Source of the DNA: Panagrolaimus kolymaensis
Taxonomy: Eukaryota > Nematoda > Chromadorea > Rhabditida > Panagrolaimidae
Direction: 5' to 3'
Length of the DNA: 64,000 nt
Assembly: GCA_028622995.1 (NCBI GenBank)
Contig: JAJQJQ010000002.1
Span: 8,804,001-8,868,000, forward strand
Part shown: positions 37,471-50,383 of the stretch, piece by piece
How positions within the stretch are numbered: the stretch's first letter is position 1
Layout: each line of letters starts with the position of its first letter
Program-made: the position numbers and the translations under genes
The notes under the pieces: model-generated
Database searches by the model: none
Told to the model about the DNA's origin: nothing
Seen by the model: only the letters and a program-made list of their open reading frames with translations

Positions 37471-40350
37471 CATGGAGGTTTTTTATTTTCCCTTCATCAA
37501 ATTTTTCATCCAAACTATGGTTTATTTGTTTTGGATTTTAAGTAAATTCATAAACTATTTTTTTTGTTCGAATTTTCTTAAAACATTTCTCTAGCCTAAC
37601 AACACTGTAAAGCATCGAGGTTTTTTATTTTCCCTTCATCAAATTTTTCATCCAAACTATGTTTTATTTGTTTTGGATTTTAAGTAAATTCATAAACTAT
37701 TTTTTTTGTTCCAATTTTCTTAAAACATTTCTCTAGCCCAACAACATTGTAAAGCATCGAGGTTTTTTATTTTCCCTTCATCAAATTTTTCATCCAAACT
37801 ATGGTTTATTTGTTTTGTATTTTAAGTAAATTCATAAACTATTTTTTTTGTTCCAATTTTCTTAAAACATTTCTCTAGCCCAACAACATTGTAAAGCATC
37901 GAGGTTTTTTATTTTCCCTTCATCAAATTTTTCATCCAAACTATGGTTTATTTGTTTTGTATTTTAAGTAAATTCATAAACTATTTTTTTTGTTCGAATT
38001 TTCTTAAAACATTTCTCTAGCCCAACAACACTGTAAAGCATCGAGGTTTTTTATTTTCCCTTCATCAAATTTTTCATCCAAACTATGGTTTATTTGTTTT
38101 GGATTTTAAGTAAATTCATAAACTATTTTTTTTGTTCGAATTTTCTTAAAACATTTCTCTAGCCCAACAACACTGTAAAGCATCGAGGTTTTTTATTTTC
38201 CCTTCATCAAATTTTTCATCCAAACTATGTTTTATTTGTTTTGGATTTTAAGTAAATTCATAAACTATTTTTTTTGTTCGAATTTTCTTAAAACATTTCT
38301 CTAGCCCAACAACACTGTAAAGCATCGAGGTTTTTTATTTTCCCTTCATCAAATTTTTCATCCAAACTATGGTTTAATTGTTTTGGATTTTAAGTAAATT
38401 CATAAACTATTTTTTTTGTTCGAATTTTCTTAAAACATTTCTCTAGCCCAACAACACTGTAAAGCATGGAGGTTTTTTATTTTCCCTTCATCAAATTTTT
38501 CATCCAAACTATGGTTTATTTGTTTTGTATTTTAAGTAAATTCATAAACTATTTTTTTTGTTCGAATTTTCTTAAAACATTTCTCTAGCCCAACAACACT
38601 GTAAAGCATCGAGGTTTTTTATTTTCCCTTCATCAAATTTTTCATCCAAACTATGGTTTATTTGTTTTGGATTTTAAGTAAATTCATAAACTATTTTTTT
38701 TGTTCGAATTTTCTTAAAACATTTCTCTAGCCCAACAACACTGTAAAGCATCGAGGTTTTTTATTTTCCCTTCATCAAATTTTTCATCCAAACTATGTTT
38801 TATTTGTTTTGGATTTTAAGTAAATTCATAAACTATTTTTTTTGTTCGAATTTTCTTAAAACATTTCTCTAGCCCAACAACACTGTAAAGCATCGAGGTT
38901 TTTTATTTTCCCTTCATCAAATTTTTCATCCAAACTATGGTTTATTTGTTTTGGATTTTAAGTAAATTCATAAACTATTTTTTTTGTTCGAATTTTCTTA
39001 AAACATTTCTCTAGCCCAACAACACTGTAAAGCATGGAGGTTTTTTATTTTCCCTTCATCAAATTTTTCATCCAAACTATGGTTTATTTGTTTTGGATTT
39101 TAAGTAAATTCATAAACTATTTTTTTTGTTCGAATTTTCTTAAAACATTTCTCTAGCCTAACAACACTGTAAAGCATCGAGGTTTTTTATTTTCCCTTCA
39201 TCAAATTTTTCATCCAAACTATGTTTTATTTGTTTTGGATTTTAAGTAAATTCATAAACTATTTTTTTTGTTCCAATTTTCTTAAAACATTTCTCTAGCC
39301 CAACAACATTGTAAAGCATCGAGGTTTTTTATTTTCCCTTCATCAAATTTTTCATCCAAACTATGGTTTATTTGTTTTGGATTTTAAGTAAATTCATAAA
39401 CTATTTTTTTTGTTCCAATTTTCTTAAAACATTTCTCTAGCCCAACAACATTGTAAAGCATCGAGGTTTTTTATTTTCCCTTCATCAAATTTTTCATCCA
39501 AACTATGGTTTATTTGTTTTGTATTTTAAGTAAATTCATAAACTATTTTTTTTGTTCCAATTTTCTTAAAACATTTCTCTAGCCCAACAACATTGTAAAG
39601 CATCGAGGTTTTTTATTTTCCCTTCATCAAATTTTTCATCCAAACTATGGTTTATTTGTTTTGTATTTTAAGTAAATTCATAAACTATTTTTTTTGTTCG
39701 AATTTTCTTAAAACATTTCTCTAGCCCAACAACACTGTAAAGCATCGAGGTTTTTTATTTTCCCTTCATCAAATTTTTCATACAAACTATGGTTTATTTG
39801 TTTTGGATTTTAAGTAAATTCATAAACTATTTTTTTTGTTCGAATTTTCTTAAAACATTTCTCTAGCCCAACAACACTGTAAAGCATGGAGGTTTTTTAT
39901 TTTCCCTTCATCAAATTTTTCATCCAAACTATGGTTTATTTGTTTTGGATTTTAAGTAAATTCATAAACTATTTTTTTTGTTCGAATTTTCTTAAAACAT
40001 TTCTCTAGCCCAACAACACTGTAAAGCATGGAGGTTTTTTATTTTCCCTTCATCAAATTTTTCATCCAAACTATGGTTTATTTGTTTTGTATTTTAAGTA
40101 AATTCATAAACTATTTTTTTTGTTCGAATTTTCTTAAAACATTTCTCTAGCCCAACAACACTGTAAAGCATCGAGGTTTTTTATTTTCCCTTCATCAAAT
40201 TTTTCATACAAACTATGGTTTATTTGTTTTGGATTTTAAGTAAATTCATAAACTATTTTTTTTGTTCGAATTTTCTTAAAACATTTCTCTAGCCCAACAA
40301 CACTGTAAAGCATGGAGGTTTTTTATTTTCCCTTCATCAAATTTTTCATC
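37471..40350 (+). repeat. CATGGAGG / AGCCTAAC / TTTTGTATT modules
   Basis: CATGGAGG copies occur at 37,471, 38,465, 39,033, 39,885, 40,027 and 40,311. Those at 37,471 and 39,033 are followed at once by an AGCCTAAC copy, a TTCCAA/ACATTG copy and then c.18 T copies, one with TTCCAA and one with TTCGAA. Spacings are 994, 568, 852, 142 and 284 bp, all multiples of 142. CATACAAAC (c.136 A) occurs at 39,779 and 40,205, marking another local three-copy duplication. Confidence 0.75.
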
Positions 40351-41350
40351 CAAACTATGGTTTATTTGTTTTGGATTTTAAGTAAATTCATAAACTATTT
40401 TTTTTGTTCCAATTTTCTTAAAACATTTCTCTAGCCCAACAACACTGTAAAGCATCGAGGTTTTTTATTTTCCCTTCATCAAATTTTTCATCCAAACTAT
40501 GTTTTATTTGTTTTGGATTTTAAGTAAATTCATAAACTATTTTTTTTGTTCCAATTTTCTTAAAACATTTCTCTAGCCCAACAACATTGTAAAGCATCGA
40601 GGTTTTTTATTTTCCCTTCATCAAATTTTTCATCCAAACTATGGTTTATTTGTTTTGGATTTTAAGTAAATTCATAAACTATTTTTTTTGTTCCAATTTT
40701 CTTAAAACATTTCTCTAGCCCAACAACACTGTAAAGCATCGAGGTTTTTTATTTTCCCTTCATCAAATTTTTCATCCAAACTATGTTTTATTTGTTTTGG
40801 ATTTTAAGTAAATTCATAAACTATTTTTTTTGTTCCAATTTTCTTAAAACATTTCTCTAGCCCAACAACATTGTAAAGCATCGAGGTTTTTTATTTTCCC
40901 TTCATCAAATTTTTCATCCAAACTATGTTTTATTTGTTTTGGATTTTAAGTAAATTCATAAACTATTTTTTTTGTTCCAATTTTCTTAAAACATTTCTCT
41001 AGCCCAACAACACTGTAAAGCATCGAGGTTTTTTATTTTCCCTTCATCAAATTTTTCATCCAAACTATGTTTTATTTGTTTTGGATTTTAAGTAAATTCA
41101 TAAACTATTTTTTTTGTTCCAATTTTCTTAAAACATTTCTCTAGCCCAACAACATTGTAAAGCATCGAGGTTTTTTATTTTCCCTTCATCAAATTTTTCA
41201 TCCAAACTATGTTTTATTTGTTTTGGATTTTAAGTAAATTCATAAACTATTTTTTTTGTTCGAATTTTCTTAAAACATTTCTCTAGCCCAACAACACTGT
41301 AAAGCATCGAGGTTTTTTATTTTCCCTTCATCAAATTTTTCATCCAAACT

Positions 41351-41497
41351 ATGTTTTATTTGTTTTGGATTTTAAGTAAATTCATAAACTATTTTTTTTG
41401 TTCCAATTTTCTTAAAACATTTCTCTAGCCCAACCCAACAACACTGTAAAGCATCGAGGTTTTTTATTTTCCCTTCATCAAATTTTTCATCCAAACT
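41351..41497 (+). repeat. 147-bp monomer with 5-bp CCAAC duplication
   Basis: At 41,429-41,440 the usual GCCCAACAAC reads GCCCAACCCAACAAC, a five-base tandem gain at c.79-86. It is the only such event seen in 450 copies. The copy is otherwise ordinary (TTCCAA, ACACTG), and it shifts the 142-bp register by 5 bp for everything downstream. Confidence 0.93.
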
Positions 41498-42775
41498 ATG
41501 TTTTATTTGTTTTGGATTTTAAGTAAATTCATAAACTATTTTTTTTGTTCCAATTTTCTTAAAACATTTCTCTAGCCCAACAACACTGTAAAGCATCGAG
41601 GTTTTTTATTTTCCCTTCATCAAATTTTTCATCCAAACTATGTTTTATTTGTTTTGGATTTTAAGTAAATTCATAAACTATTTTTTTTGTTCCAATTTTC
41701 TTAAAACATTTCTCTAGCCCAACAACATTGTAAAGCATCGAGGTTTTTTATTTTCCCTTCATCAAATTTTTCATCCAAACTATGTTTTATTTGTTTTGGA
41801 TTTTAAGTAAATTCATAAACTATTTTTTTTGTTCCAATTTTCTTAAAACATTTCTCTAGCCCAACAACACTGTAAAGCATCGAGGTTTTTTATTTTCCCT
41901 TCATCAAATTTTTCATCCAAACTATGTTTTATTTGTTTTGGATTTTAAGTAAATTCATAAACTATTTTTTTTGTTCCAATTTTCTTAAAACATTTCTCTA
42001 GCCCAACAACACTGTAAAGCATCGAGGTTTTTTATTTTCCCTTCATCAAATTTTTCATCCAAACTATGTTTTATTTGTTTTGGATTTTAAGTAAATTCAT
42101 AAACTATTTTTTTTGTTCCAATTTTCTTAAAACATTTCTCTAGCCCAACAACACTGTAAAGCATCGAGGTTTTTTATTTTCCCTTCATCAAATTTTTCAT
42201 CCAAACTATGTTTTATTTGTTTTGGATTTTAAGTAATTTCATAAACTATTTTTTTTGTTCCAATTTTCTTAAAACATTTCTCTAGCCCAACAACACTGTA
42301 AAGCATCGAGGTTTTTTATTTTCCCTTCATCAAATTTTTCATCCAAACTATGTTTTATTTGTTTTGGATTTTAAGTAAATTCATAAACTATTTTTTTTGT
42401 TCCAATTTTCTTAAAACATTTATCTAGCCCAACAACACTGTAAAGCATCGAGGTTTTTTATTTTCCCTTCATCAAATTTTTCATCCAAACTATGTTTTAT
42501 TTGTTTTGGATTTTAAGTAAATTCATAAACTATTTTTTTTGTTCGAATTTTCTTAAAACATTTCTCTAGCCCAACAACACTGTAAAGCATCGAGGTTTTT
42601 TATTTTCCCTTCATCAAATTTTTCATCCAAACTATGTTTTATTTGTTTTGGATTTTAAGTAAATTCATAAACTATTTTTTTTGTTCGAATTTTCTTAAAA
42701 CATTTCTCTAGCCCAACAACACTGTAAAGCATCGAGGTTTTTTATTTTCCCTTCATCAAATTTTTCATCCAAACT

Positions 42776-44758
42776 ATGTTTTATTTGTTTTGGATTTTAA
42801 GTAAATTCATAAACTATTGTTTTGTTCGAATTTTCTTAAAACATTTATCTAGCCCAACAACACTGTAAAGCATCGAGGTTTTTTATTTTCCCTTCATCAA
42901 ATTTTTCATCCAAACTATGGTTTATTTGTTTTGGATTTTAAGTAAATTCATAAACTATTGTTTTGTTCGAATTTTCTTAAAACATTTATCTAGCCCAACA
43001 ACACTGTAAAGCATCGAGGTTTTTTATTTTCCCTTCATCAAATTTTTCATCCAAACTATGTTTTATTTGTTTTGGATTTTAAGTAAATTCATAAACTATT
43101 TTTTTTGTTCGAATTTTTGAAAACATTTTTTCTAGCGCAACAACACTGTAAAGCATCGAGGTTTTTTATTTTCCCTTCATCAAATTTTTCATCCAAACTA
43201 TGTTTTATTTGTTTTGGATTTTAAGTAAATTCATAAACTATTGTTTTGTTCGAATTTTCTTAAAACATTTATCTAGCCCAACAACACTGTAAAGCATCGA
43301 GGTTTTTTATTTTCCCTTCATCAAATTTTTCATCCAAACTATGTTTTATTTGTTTTGGATTTTAAGTAAATTCATAAACTATTTTTTTTGTTCCAATTTT
43401 CTTAAAACATTTATCTAGCCCAACAACACTGTAAAGCATCGAGGTTTTTTATTTTCCCTTCATCAAATTTTTCATCCAAACTATGTTTTATTTGTTTTGG
43501 ATTTTAAGTAAATTCATAAACTATTTTTTTTGTTCGAATTTTCTTAAAACATTTCTCTAGCCCAACAACACTGTAAAGCATCGAGGTTTTTTATTTTCCC
43601 TTCATCAAATTTTTCATCCAAACTATGTTTTATTTGTTTTGGATTTTAAGTAAATTCATAAACTATTTTTTTTGTTCGAATTTTCTTAAAACATTTCTCT
43701 AGCCCAACAACACTGTAAAGCATCGAGGTTTTTTATTTTCCCTTCATCAAATTTTTCATCCAAACTATGTTTTATTTGTTTTGGATTTTAAGTAAATTCA
43801 TAAACTATTTTTTTTGTTCGAATTTTCTTAAAACATTTTTCTAGCCCAACAACACTGTAAAGCATCGAGGTTTTTTATTTTCCCTTCATCAAATTTTTCA
43901 TCCAAACTATGGTTTATTTGTTTTGGATTTTAAGTAAATTCATAAACTATTGTTTTGTTCGAATTTTCTTAAAACATTTATCTAGCCCAACAACACTGTA
44001 AAGCATCGAGGTTTTTTATTTTCCCTTCATCAAATTTTTCATCCAAACTATGTTTTATTTGTTTTGGATTTTAAGTAAATTCATAAACTATTTTTTTTGT
44101 TCGAATTTTTGAAAACATTTTTTCTAGCGCAACAACACTGTAAAGCATCGAGGTTTTTTATTTTCCCTTCATCAAATTTTTCATCCAAACTATGTTTTAT
44201 TTGTTTTGGATTTTAAGTAAATTCATAAACTATTGTTTTGTTCGAATTTTCTTAAAACATTTATCTAGCCCAACAACACTGTAAAGCATCGAGGTTTTTT
44301 ATTTTCCCTTCATCAAATTTTTCATCCAAACTATGTTTTATTTGTTTTGGATTTTAAGTAAATTCATAAACTATTTTTTTTGTTCGAATTTTCTTAAAAC
44401 ATTTCTCTAGCCCAACAACACTGTAAAGCATCGAGGTTTTTTATTTTCCCTTCATCAAATTTTTCATCCAAACTATGTTTTATTTGTTTTGGATTTTAAG
44501 TAAATTCATAAACTATTTTTTTTGTTCCAATTTTCTTAAAACATTTCTCTAGCCCCACAACACTGTAAAGCATCGAGGTTTTTTATTTTCCCTTCATCAA
44601 ATTTTTCATCCAAACTATGTTTTATTTGTTTTGGATTTTAAGTAAATTCATAAACTATTTTTTTTGTTCGAATTTTCTTAAAACATTTCTCTAGCCCAAC
44701 AACACTGTAAAGCATCGAGGTTTTTTATTTTCCCTTCATCAAATTTTTCATCCAAACT
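42776..44758 (+). repeat. 1,983-bp 14-mer higher-order unit, copy 1
   Basis: Order of fourteen monomers: B; c.4 G B; C; B; TTCCAA with c.73 A; TTCGAA; TTCGAA; TTCGAA with TTTTTCTAG; c.4 G B; C; B; TTCGAA; TTCCAA with AGCCCCAC; TTCGAA. Five B units make the length 14 x 142 - 5 = 1,983. The rare markers TTTTTCTAG (CTAG at 43,841) and AGCCCC (44,551) anchor it. By marker order it matches the next unit at all fourteen positions. Confidence 0.92.
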
Positions 44759-46741
44759 ATGTTTTATTTGTTTTGGATTTTAAGTAAATTCATAAACTAT
44801 TGTTTTGTTCGAATTTTCTTAAAACATTTATCTAGCCCAACAACACTGTAAAGCATCGAGGTTTTTTATTTTCCCTTCATCAAATTTTTCATCCAAACTA
44901 TGGTTTATTTGTTTTGGATTTTAAGTAAATTCATAAACTATTGTTTTGTTCGAATTTTCTTAAAACATTTATCTAGCCCAACAACACTGTAAAGCATCGA
45001 GGTTTTTTATTTTCCCTTCATCAAATTTTTCATCCAAACTATGTTTTATTTGTTTTGGATTTTAAGTAAATTCATAAACTATTTTTTTTGTTCGAATTTT
45101 TGAAAACATTTTTTCTAGCGCAACAACACTGTAAAGCATCGAGGTTTTTTATTTTCCCTTCATCAAATTTTTCATCCAAACTATGTTTTATTTGTTTTGG
45201 ATTTTAAGTAAATTCATAAACTATTGTTTTGTTCGAATTTTCTTAAAACATTTATCTAGCCCAACAACACTGTAAAGCATCGAGGTTTTTTATTTTCCCT
45301 TCATCAAATTTTTCATCCAAACTATGTTTTATTTGTTTTGGATTTTAAGTAAATTCATAAACTATTTTTTTTGTTCCAATTTTCTTAAAACATTTATCTA
45401 GCCCAACAACACTGTAAAGCATCGAGGTTTTTTATTTTCCCTTCATCAAATTTTTCATCCAAACTATGTTTTATTTGTTTTGGATTTTAAGTAAATTCAT
45501 AAACTATTTTTTTTGTTCGAATTTTCTTAAAACATTTCTCTAGCCCAACAACACTGTAAAGCATCGAGGTTTTTTATTTTCCCTTCATCAAATTTTTCAT
45601 CCAAACTATGTTTTATTTGTTTTGGATTTTAAGTAAATTCATAAACTATTTTTTTTGTTCGAATTTTCTTAAAACATTTCTCTAGCCCAACAACACTGTA
45701 AAGCATCGAGGTTTTTTATTTTCCCTTCATCAAATTTTTCATCCAAACTATGTTTTATTTGTTTTGGATTTTAAGTAAATTCATAAACTATTTTTTTTGT
45801 TCGAATTTTCTTAAAACATTTTTCTAGCCCAACAACACTGTAAAGCATCGAGGTTTTTTATTTTCCCTTCATCAAATTTTTCATCCAAACTATGGTTTAT
45901 TTGTTTTGGATTTTAAGTAAATTCATAAACTATTGTTTTGTTCGAATTTTCTTAAAACATTTATCTAGCCCAACAACACTGTAAAGCATCGAGGTTTTTT
46001 ATTTTCCCTTCATCAAATTTTTCATCCAAACTATGTTTTATTTGTTTTGGATTTTAAGTAAATTCATAAACTATTTTTTTTGTTCGAATTTTTGAAAACA
46101 TTTTTTCTAGCGCAACAACACTGTAAAGCATCGAGGTTTTTTATTTTCCCTTCATCAAATTTTTCATCCAAACTATGTTTTATTTGTTTTGGATTTTAAG
46201 TAAATTCATAAACTATTGTTTTGTTCGAATTTTCTTAAAACATTTATCTAGCCCAACAACACTGTAAAGCATCGAGGTTTTTTATTTTCCCTTCATCAAA
46301 TTTTTCATCCAAACTATGTTTTATTTGTTTTGGATTTTAAGTAAATTCATAAACTATTTTTTTTGTTCGAATTTTCTTAAAACATTTCTCTAGCCCAACA
46401 ACACTGTAAAGCATCGAGGTTTTTTATTTTCCCTTCATCAAATTTTTCATCCAAACTATGTTTTATTTGTTTTGGATTTTAAGTAAATTCATAAACTATT
46501 TTTTTTGTTCCAATTTTCTTAAAACATTTCTCTAGCCCCACAACACTGTAAAGCATCGAGGTTTTTTATTTTCCCTTCATCAAATTTTTCATCCAAACTA
46601 TGTTTTATTTGTTTTGGATTTTAAGTAAATTCATAAACTATTTTTTTTGTTCGAATTTTCTTAAAACATTTCTCTAGCCCAACAACACTGTAAAGCATCG
46701 AGGTTTTTTATTTTCCCTTCATCAAATTTTTCATCCAAACT
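44759..46741 (+). repeat. 1,983-bp 14-mer higher-order unit, copy 2
   Basis: The same fourteen-monomer order recurs with offset exactly 1,983 bp, including TTTTTCTAG (CTAG at 45,824) and AGCCCC (46,534). At 46,742 the pattern breaks: a GTAATTTCAT TTCCAA copy replaces the expected B. Parts of the module, including another AGCCCC at 47,102, continue out of order to about 48.1 kb. Confidence 0.92.
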
Positions 46742-48300
46742 ATGTTTTATTTGTTTTGGATTTTAAGTAATTTCATAAACTATTTTTTTTGTTCCAATTT
46801 TCTTAAAACATTTCTCTAGCCCAACAACACTGTAAAGCATCGAGGTTTTTTATTTTCCCTTCATCAAATTTTTCATCCAAACTATGTTTTATTTGTTTTG
46901 GATTTTAAGTAAATTCATAAACTATTTTTTTTGTTCGAATTTTCTTAAAACATTTCTCTAGCCCAACAACACTGTAAAGCATCGAGGTTTTTTATTTTCC
47001 CTTCATCAAATTTTTCATCCAAACTATGTTTTATTTGTTTTGGATTTTAAGTAAATTCATAAACTATTTTTTTTGTTCCAATTTTCTTAAAACATTTCTC
47101 TAGCCCCACAACACTGTAAAGCATCGAGGTTTTTTATTTTCCCTTCATCAAATTTTTCATCCAAACTATGTTTTATTTGTTTTGGATTTTAAGTAAATTC
47201 ATAAACTATTTTTTTTGTTCGAATTTTCTTAAAACATTTCTCTAGCCCAACAACACTGTAAAGCATCGAGGTTTTTTATTTTCCCTTCATCAAATTTTTC
47301 ATCCAAACTATGTTTTATTTGTTTTGGATTTTAAGTAAATTCATAAACTATTTTTTTTGTTCCAATTTTCTTAAAACATTTATCTAGCCCAACAACACTG
47401 TAAAGCATCGAGGTTTTTTATTTTCCCTTCATCAAATTTTTCATCCAAACTATGTTTTATTTGTTTTGGATTTTAAGTAAATTCATAAACTATTGTTTTG
47501 TTCGAATTTTCTTAAAACATTTATCTAGCCCAACAACACTGTAAAGCATCGAGGTTTTTTATTTTCCCTTCATCAAATTTTTCATCCAAATTATGTTTTA
47601 TTTGTTTTGGATTTTAAGTAAATTCATAAACTATTTTTTTTGTTCGAATTTTTGAAAACATTTTTTCTAGCGCAACAACACTGTAAAGCATCGAGGTTTT
47701 TTATTTTCCCTTCATCAAATTTTTCATCCAAACTATGTTTTATTTGTTTTGGATTTTAAGTAAATTCATAAACTATTGTTTTGTTCGAATTTTCTTAAAA
47801 CATTTATCTAGCCCAACAACACTGTAAAGCATCGAGGTTTTTTATTTTCCCTTCATCAAATTTTTCATCCAAACTATGGTTTATTTGTTTTGGATTTTAA
47901 GTAAATTCATAAACTATTGTTTTGTTCGAATTTTCTTAAAACATTTATCTAGCCCAACAACACTGTAAAGCATCGAGGTTTTTTATTTTCCCTTCATCAA
48001 ATTTTTCATCCAAACTATGTTTTATTTGTTTTGGATTTTAAGTAAATTCATAAACTATTTTTTTTGTTCGAATTTTTGAAAACATTTTTTCTAGCGCAAC
48101 AACACTGTAAAGCATCGAGGTTTTTTATTTTCCCTTCATCAAATTTTTCATCCAAACTATGTTTTATTTGTTTTGGATTTTAAGTAAATTCATAAACTAT
48201 TTTTTTTGTTCGAATTTTCTTAAAACATTTCTCTAGCCCAACAACACTGTAAAGCATCGAGGTTTTTTATTTTCCCTTCATCAAATTTTTCATCCAAACT

Positions 48301-48442
48301 TTGTTTTATTTTTTTTGGATTTTAAGTAAATTCATAAACTATTTTTTTTGTTCGAATTTTCTTAAAACATTTCTCTAGCCCAACAACACTGTAAAGCATC
48401 GAGGTTTTTTATTTTCCCTTCATCAAATTTTTCATCCAAACT
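48301..48442 (+). repeat. Monomer with altered start and extended T tract
   Basis: This copy reads TTGTTTTATTTTTTTTGG where the others read ATGTTTTATTTGTTTTGG: c.1 A-to-T and c.12 G-to-T, giving a second eight-T run. Both changes are private to this copy as far as I can see. It sits in an otherwise uniform run of A copies. Confidence 0.85.
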
Positions 48443-49531
48443 ATGTTTTATTTGTTTTGGATTTTAAGTAAATTCATAAACTATTTTTTTTGTTCGAATT
48501 TTCTTAAAACATTTCTCTAGCCCAACAACACTGTAAAGCATCGAGGTTTTTTATTTTCCCTTCATCAAATTTTTCATCCAAACTATGTTTTATTTGTTTT
48601 GGATTTTAAGTAAATTCATAAACTATTTTTTTTGTTCGAATTTTCTTAAAACATTTCTCTAGCCCAACAACACTGTAAAGCATCGAGGTTTTTTATTTTC
48701 CCTTCATCAAATTTTTCATCCAAACTATGTTTTATTTGTTTTGGATTTTAAGTAAATTCATAAACTATTTTTTTTGTTCGAATTTTCTTAAAACATTTCT
48801 CTAGCCCAACAACACTGTAAAGCATCGAGGTTTTTTATTTTCCCTTCATCAAATTTTTCATCCAAACTATGTTTTATTTGTTTTGGATTTTAAGTAAATT
48901 CATAAACTATTTTTTTTGTTCGAATTTTCTTAAAACATTTCTCTAGCCCAACAACACTGTAAAGCATCGAGGTTTTTTATTTTCCCTTCATCAAATTTTT
49001 CATCCAAACTATGTTTTATTTGTTTTGGATTTTAAGTAAATTCATAAACTATTGTTTTGTTCGAATTTTCTTAAAACATTTATCTAGCCCAACAACACTG
49101 TAAAGCATCGAGGTTATTTATTTTCCCTTCATCAAATTTTTCATCCAAACTATGTTTTATTTGTTTTGGATTTTAAGTAAATTCATAAACTATTTTTTTT
49201 GTTCGAATTTTCTTAAAACATTTCTCTAGCCCAACAACACTGTAAAGCATCGAGGTTTTTTATTTTCCCTTCATCAAATTTTTCATCCAAACTATGTTTT
49301 ATTTGTTTTGGATTTTAAGTAAATTCATAAAATATTTTTTTTGTTCGAATTTTCTTAAAACATTTCTCTAGCCCAACAACACTGTAAAGCATCGAAATTT
49401 TTTATTTTCCCTTCATCAAATTTTTCATCCAAACTATGGTTTATTTGTTTTGGATTTTAAGTAAATTCATAAACTATTTTTTTTGTTCGAATTTTCTTAA
49501 AACATTTCTCTAGCCCAACAACACTGTAAAG

Positions 49532-50383
49532 CATGGAGGTTTTTTATTTTCCCTTCATCAAATTTTTCATCCAAACTATGGTTTATTTGTTTTGGATTTT
49601 AAGTAAATTCATAAACTATTTTTTTTGTTCGAATTTTCTTAAAACATTTCTCTAGCCTAACAACACTGTAAAGCATCGAGGTTTTTTATTTTCCCTTCAT
49701 CAAATTTTTCATCCAAACTATGTTTTATTTGTTTTGGATTTTAAGTAAATTCATAAACTATTTTTTTTGTTCCAATTTTCTTAAAACATTTCTCTAGCCC
49801 AACAACATTGTAAAGCATCGAGGTTTTTTATTTTCCCTTCATCAAATTTTTCATCCAAACTATGTTTTATTTGTTTTGGATTTTAAGTAAATTCATAAAC
49901 TATTTTTTTTGTTCCAATTTTCTTAAAACATTTCTCTAGCCCAACAACATTGTAAAGCATCGAGGTTTTTTATTTTCCCTTCATCAAATTTTTAATCCAA
50001 ACTATGGTTTATTTGTTTTGTATTTTAAGTAAATTCATAAACTATTTTTTTTGTTCCAATTTTCTTAAAACATTTCTCTAGCCCAACAACATTGTAAAGC
50101 ATCGAGGTTTTTTATTTTCCCTTCATCAAATTTTTCATCCAAACTATGGTTTATTTGTTTTGTATTTTAAGTAAATTCATAAACTATTTTTTTTGTTCGA
50201 ATTTTCTTAAAACATTTCTCTAGCCCAACAACACTGTAAAGCATCGAGGTTTTTTATTTTCCCTTCATCAAATTTTTCATCCAAACTATGGTTTATTTGT
50301 TTTGGATTTTAAGTAAATTCATAAACTATTTTTTTTGTTCGAATTTTCTTAAAACATTTCTCTAGCCCAACAACACTGTAAAG
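49532..50383 (+). repeat. 852-bp 6-mer module shared with 39,033-39,884
   Basis: Between CATGGAGG at 49,532 and at 50,384 (6 x 142 bp) the order is AGCCTAAC copy, TTCCAA/ACATTG, TTCCAA/ACATTG, c.18 T TTCCAA/ACATTG, c.18 T TTCGAA, and c.4 G TTCGAA with CATGGAGG. The same order and the same 852 bp separate CATGGAGG at 39,033 and 39,885. The only marker difference noticed is c.4 T or G in the second TTCCAA copy, plus private changes such as TTTAATCC near 49,990. Confidence 0.75.

Larger units (their letters stand above)
36523..42775 (+). repeat. Domain 6: A/D mix, 142-bp register with one 147-bp copy (44 copies)
   Basis: 34 copies in exact 142-bp register (36,523-41,350), one 147-bp copy, then nine more 142-bp copies. 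It opens with the GTAATTTCAT module, passes into c.4 G, CATGGAGG, AGCCTAAC and TTTTGTATT copies (37.4-40.4 kb), then TTCCAA copies alternating ACATTG and ACACTG. B and C are absent. No gene or unique sequence is present. Confidence 0.88.
42776..49151 (+). repeat. Domain 7: second B/C domain (45 copies)
   Basis: Forty-five copies including fourteen B and six C units (C near 43,110, 44,100, 45,080, 46,080, 47,640 and 48,065); 45 x 142 - 14 gives the observed 6,376 bp. Unlike domain 5, B and C copies are interspersed with runs of TTCGAA copies and single TTCCAA copies. The right end (about 48.1-49.0 kb) is mostly plain A copies, and a last isolated B lies near 49,060. Confidence 0.9.
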
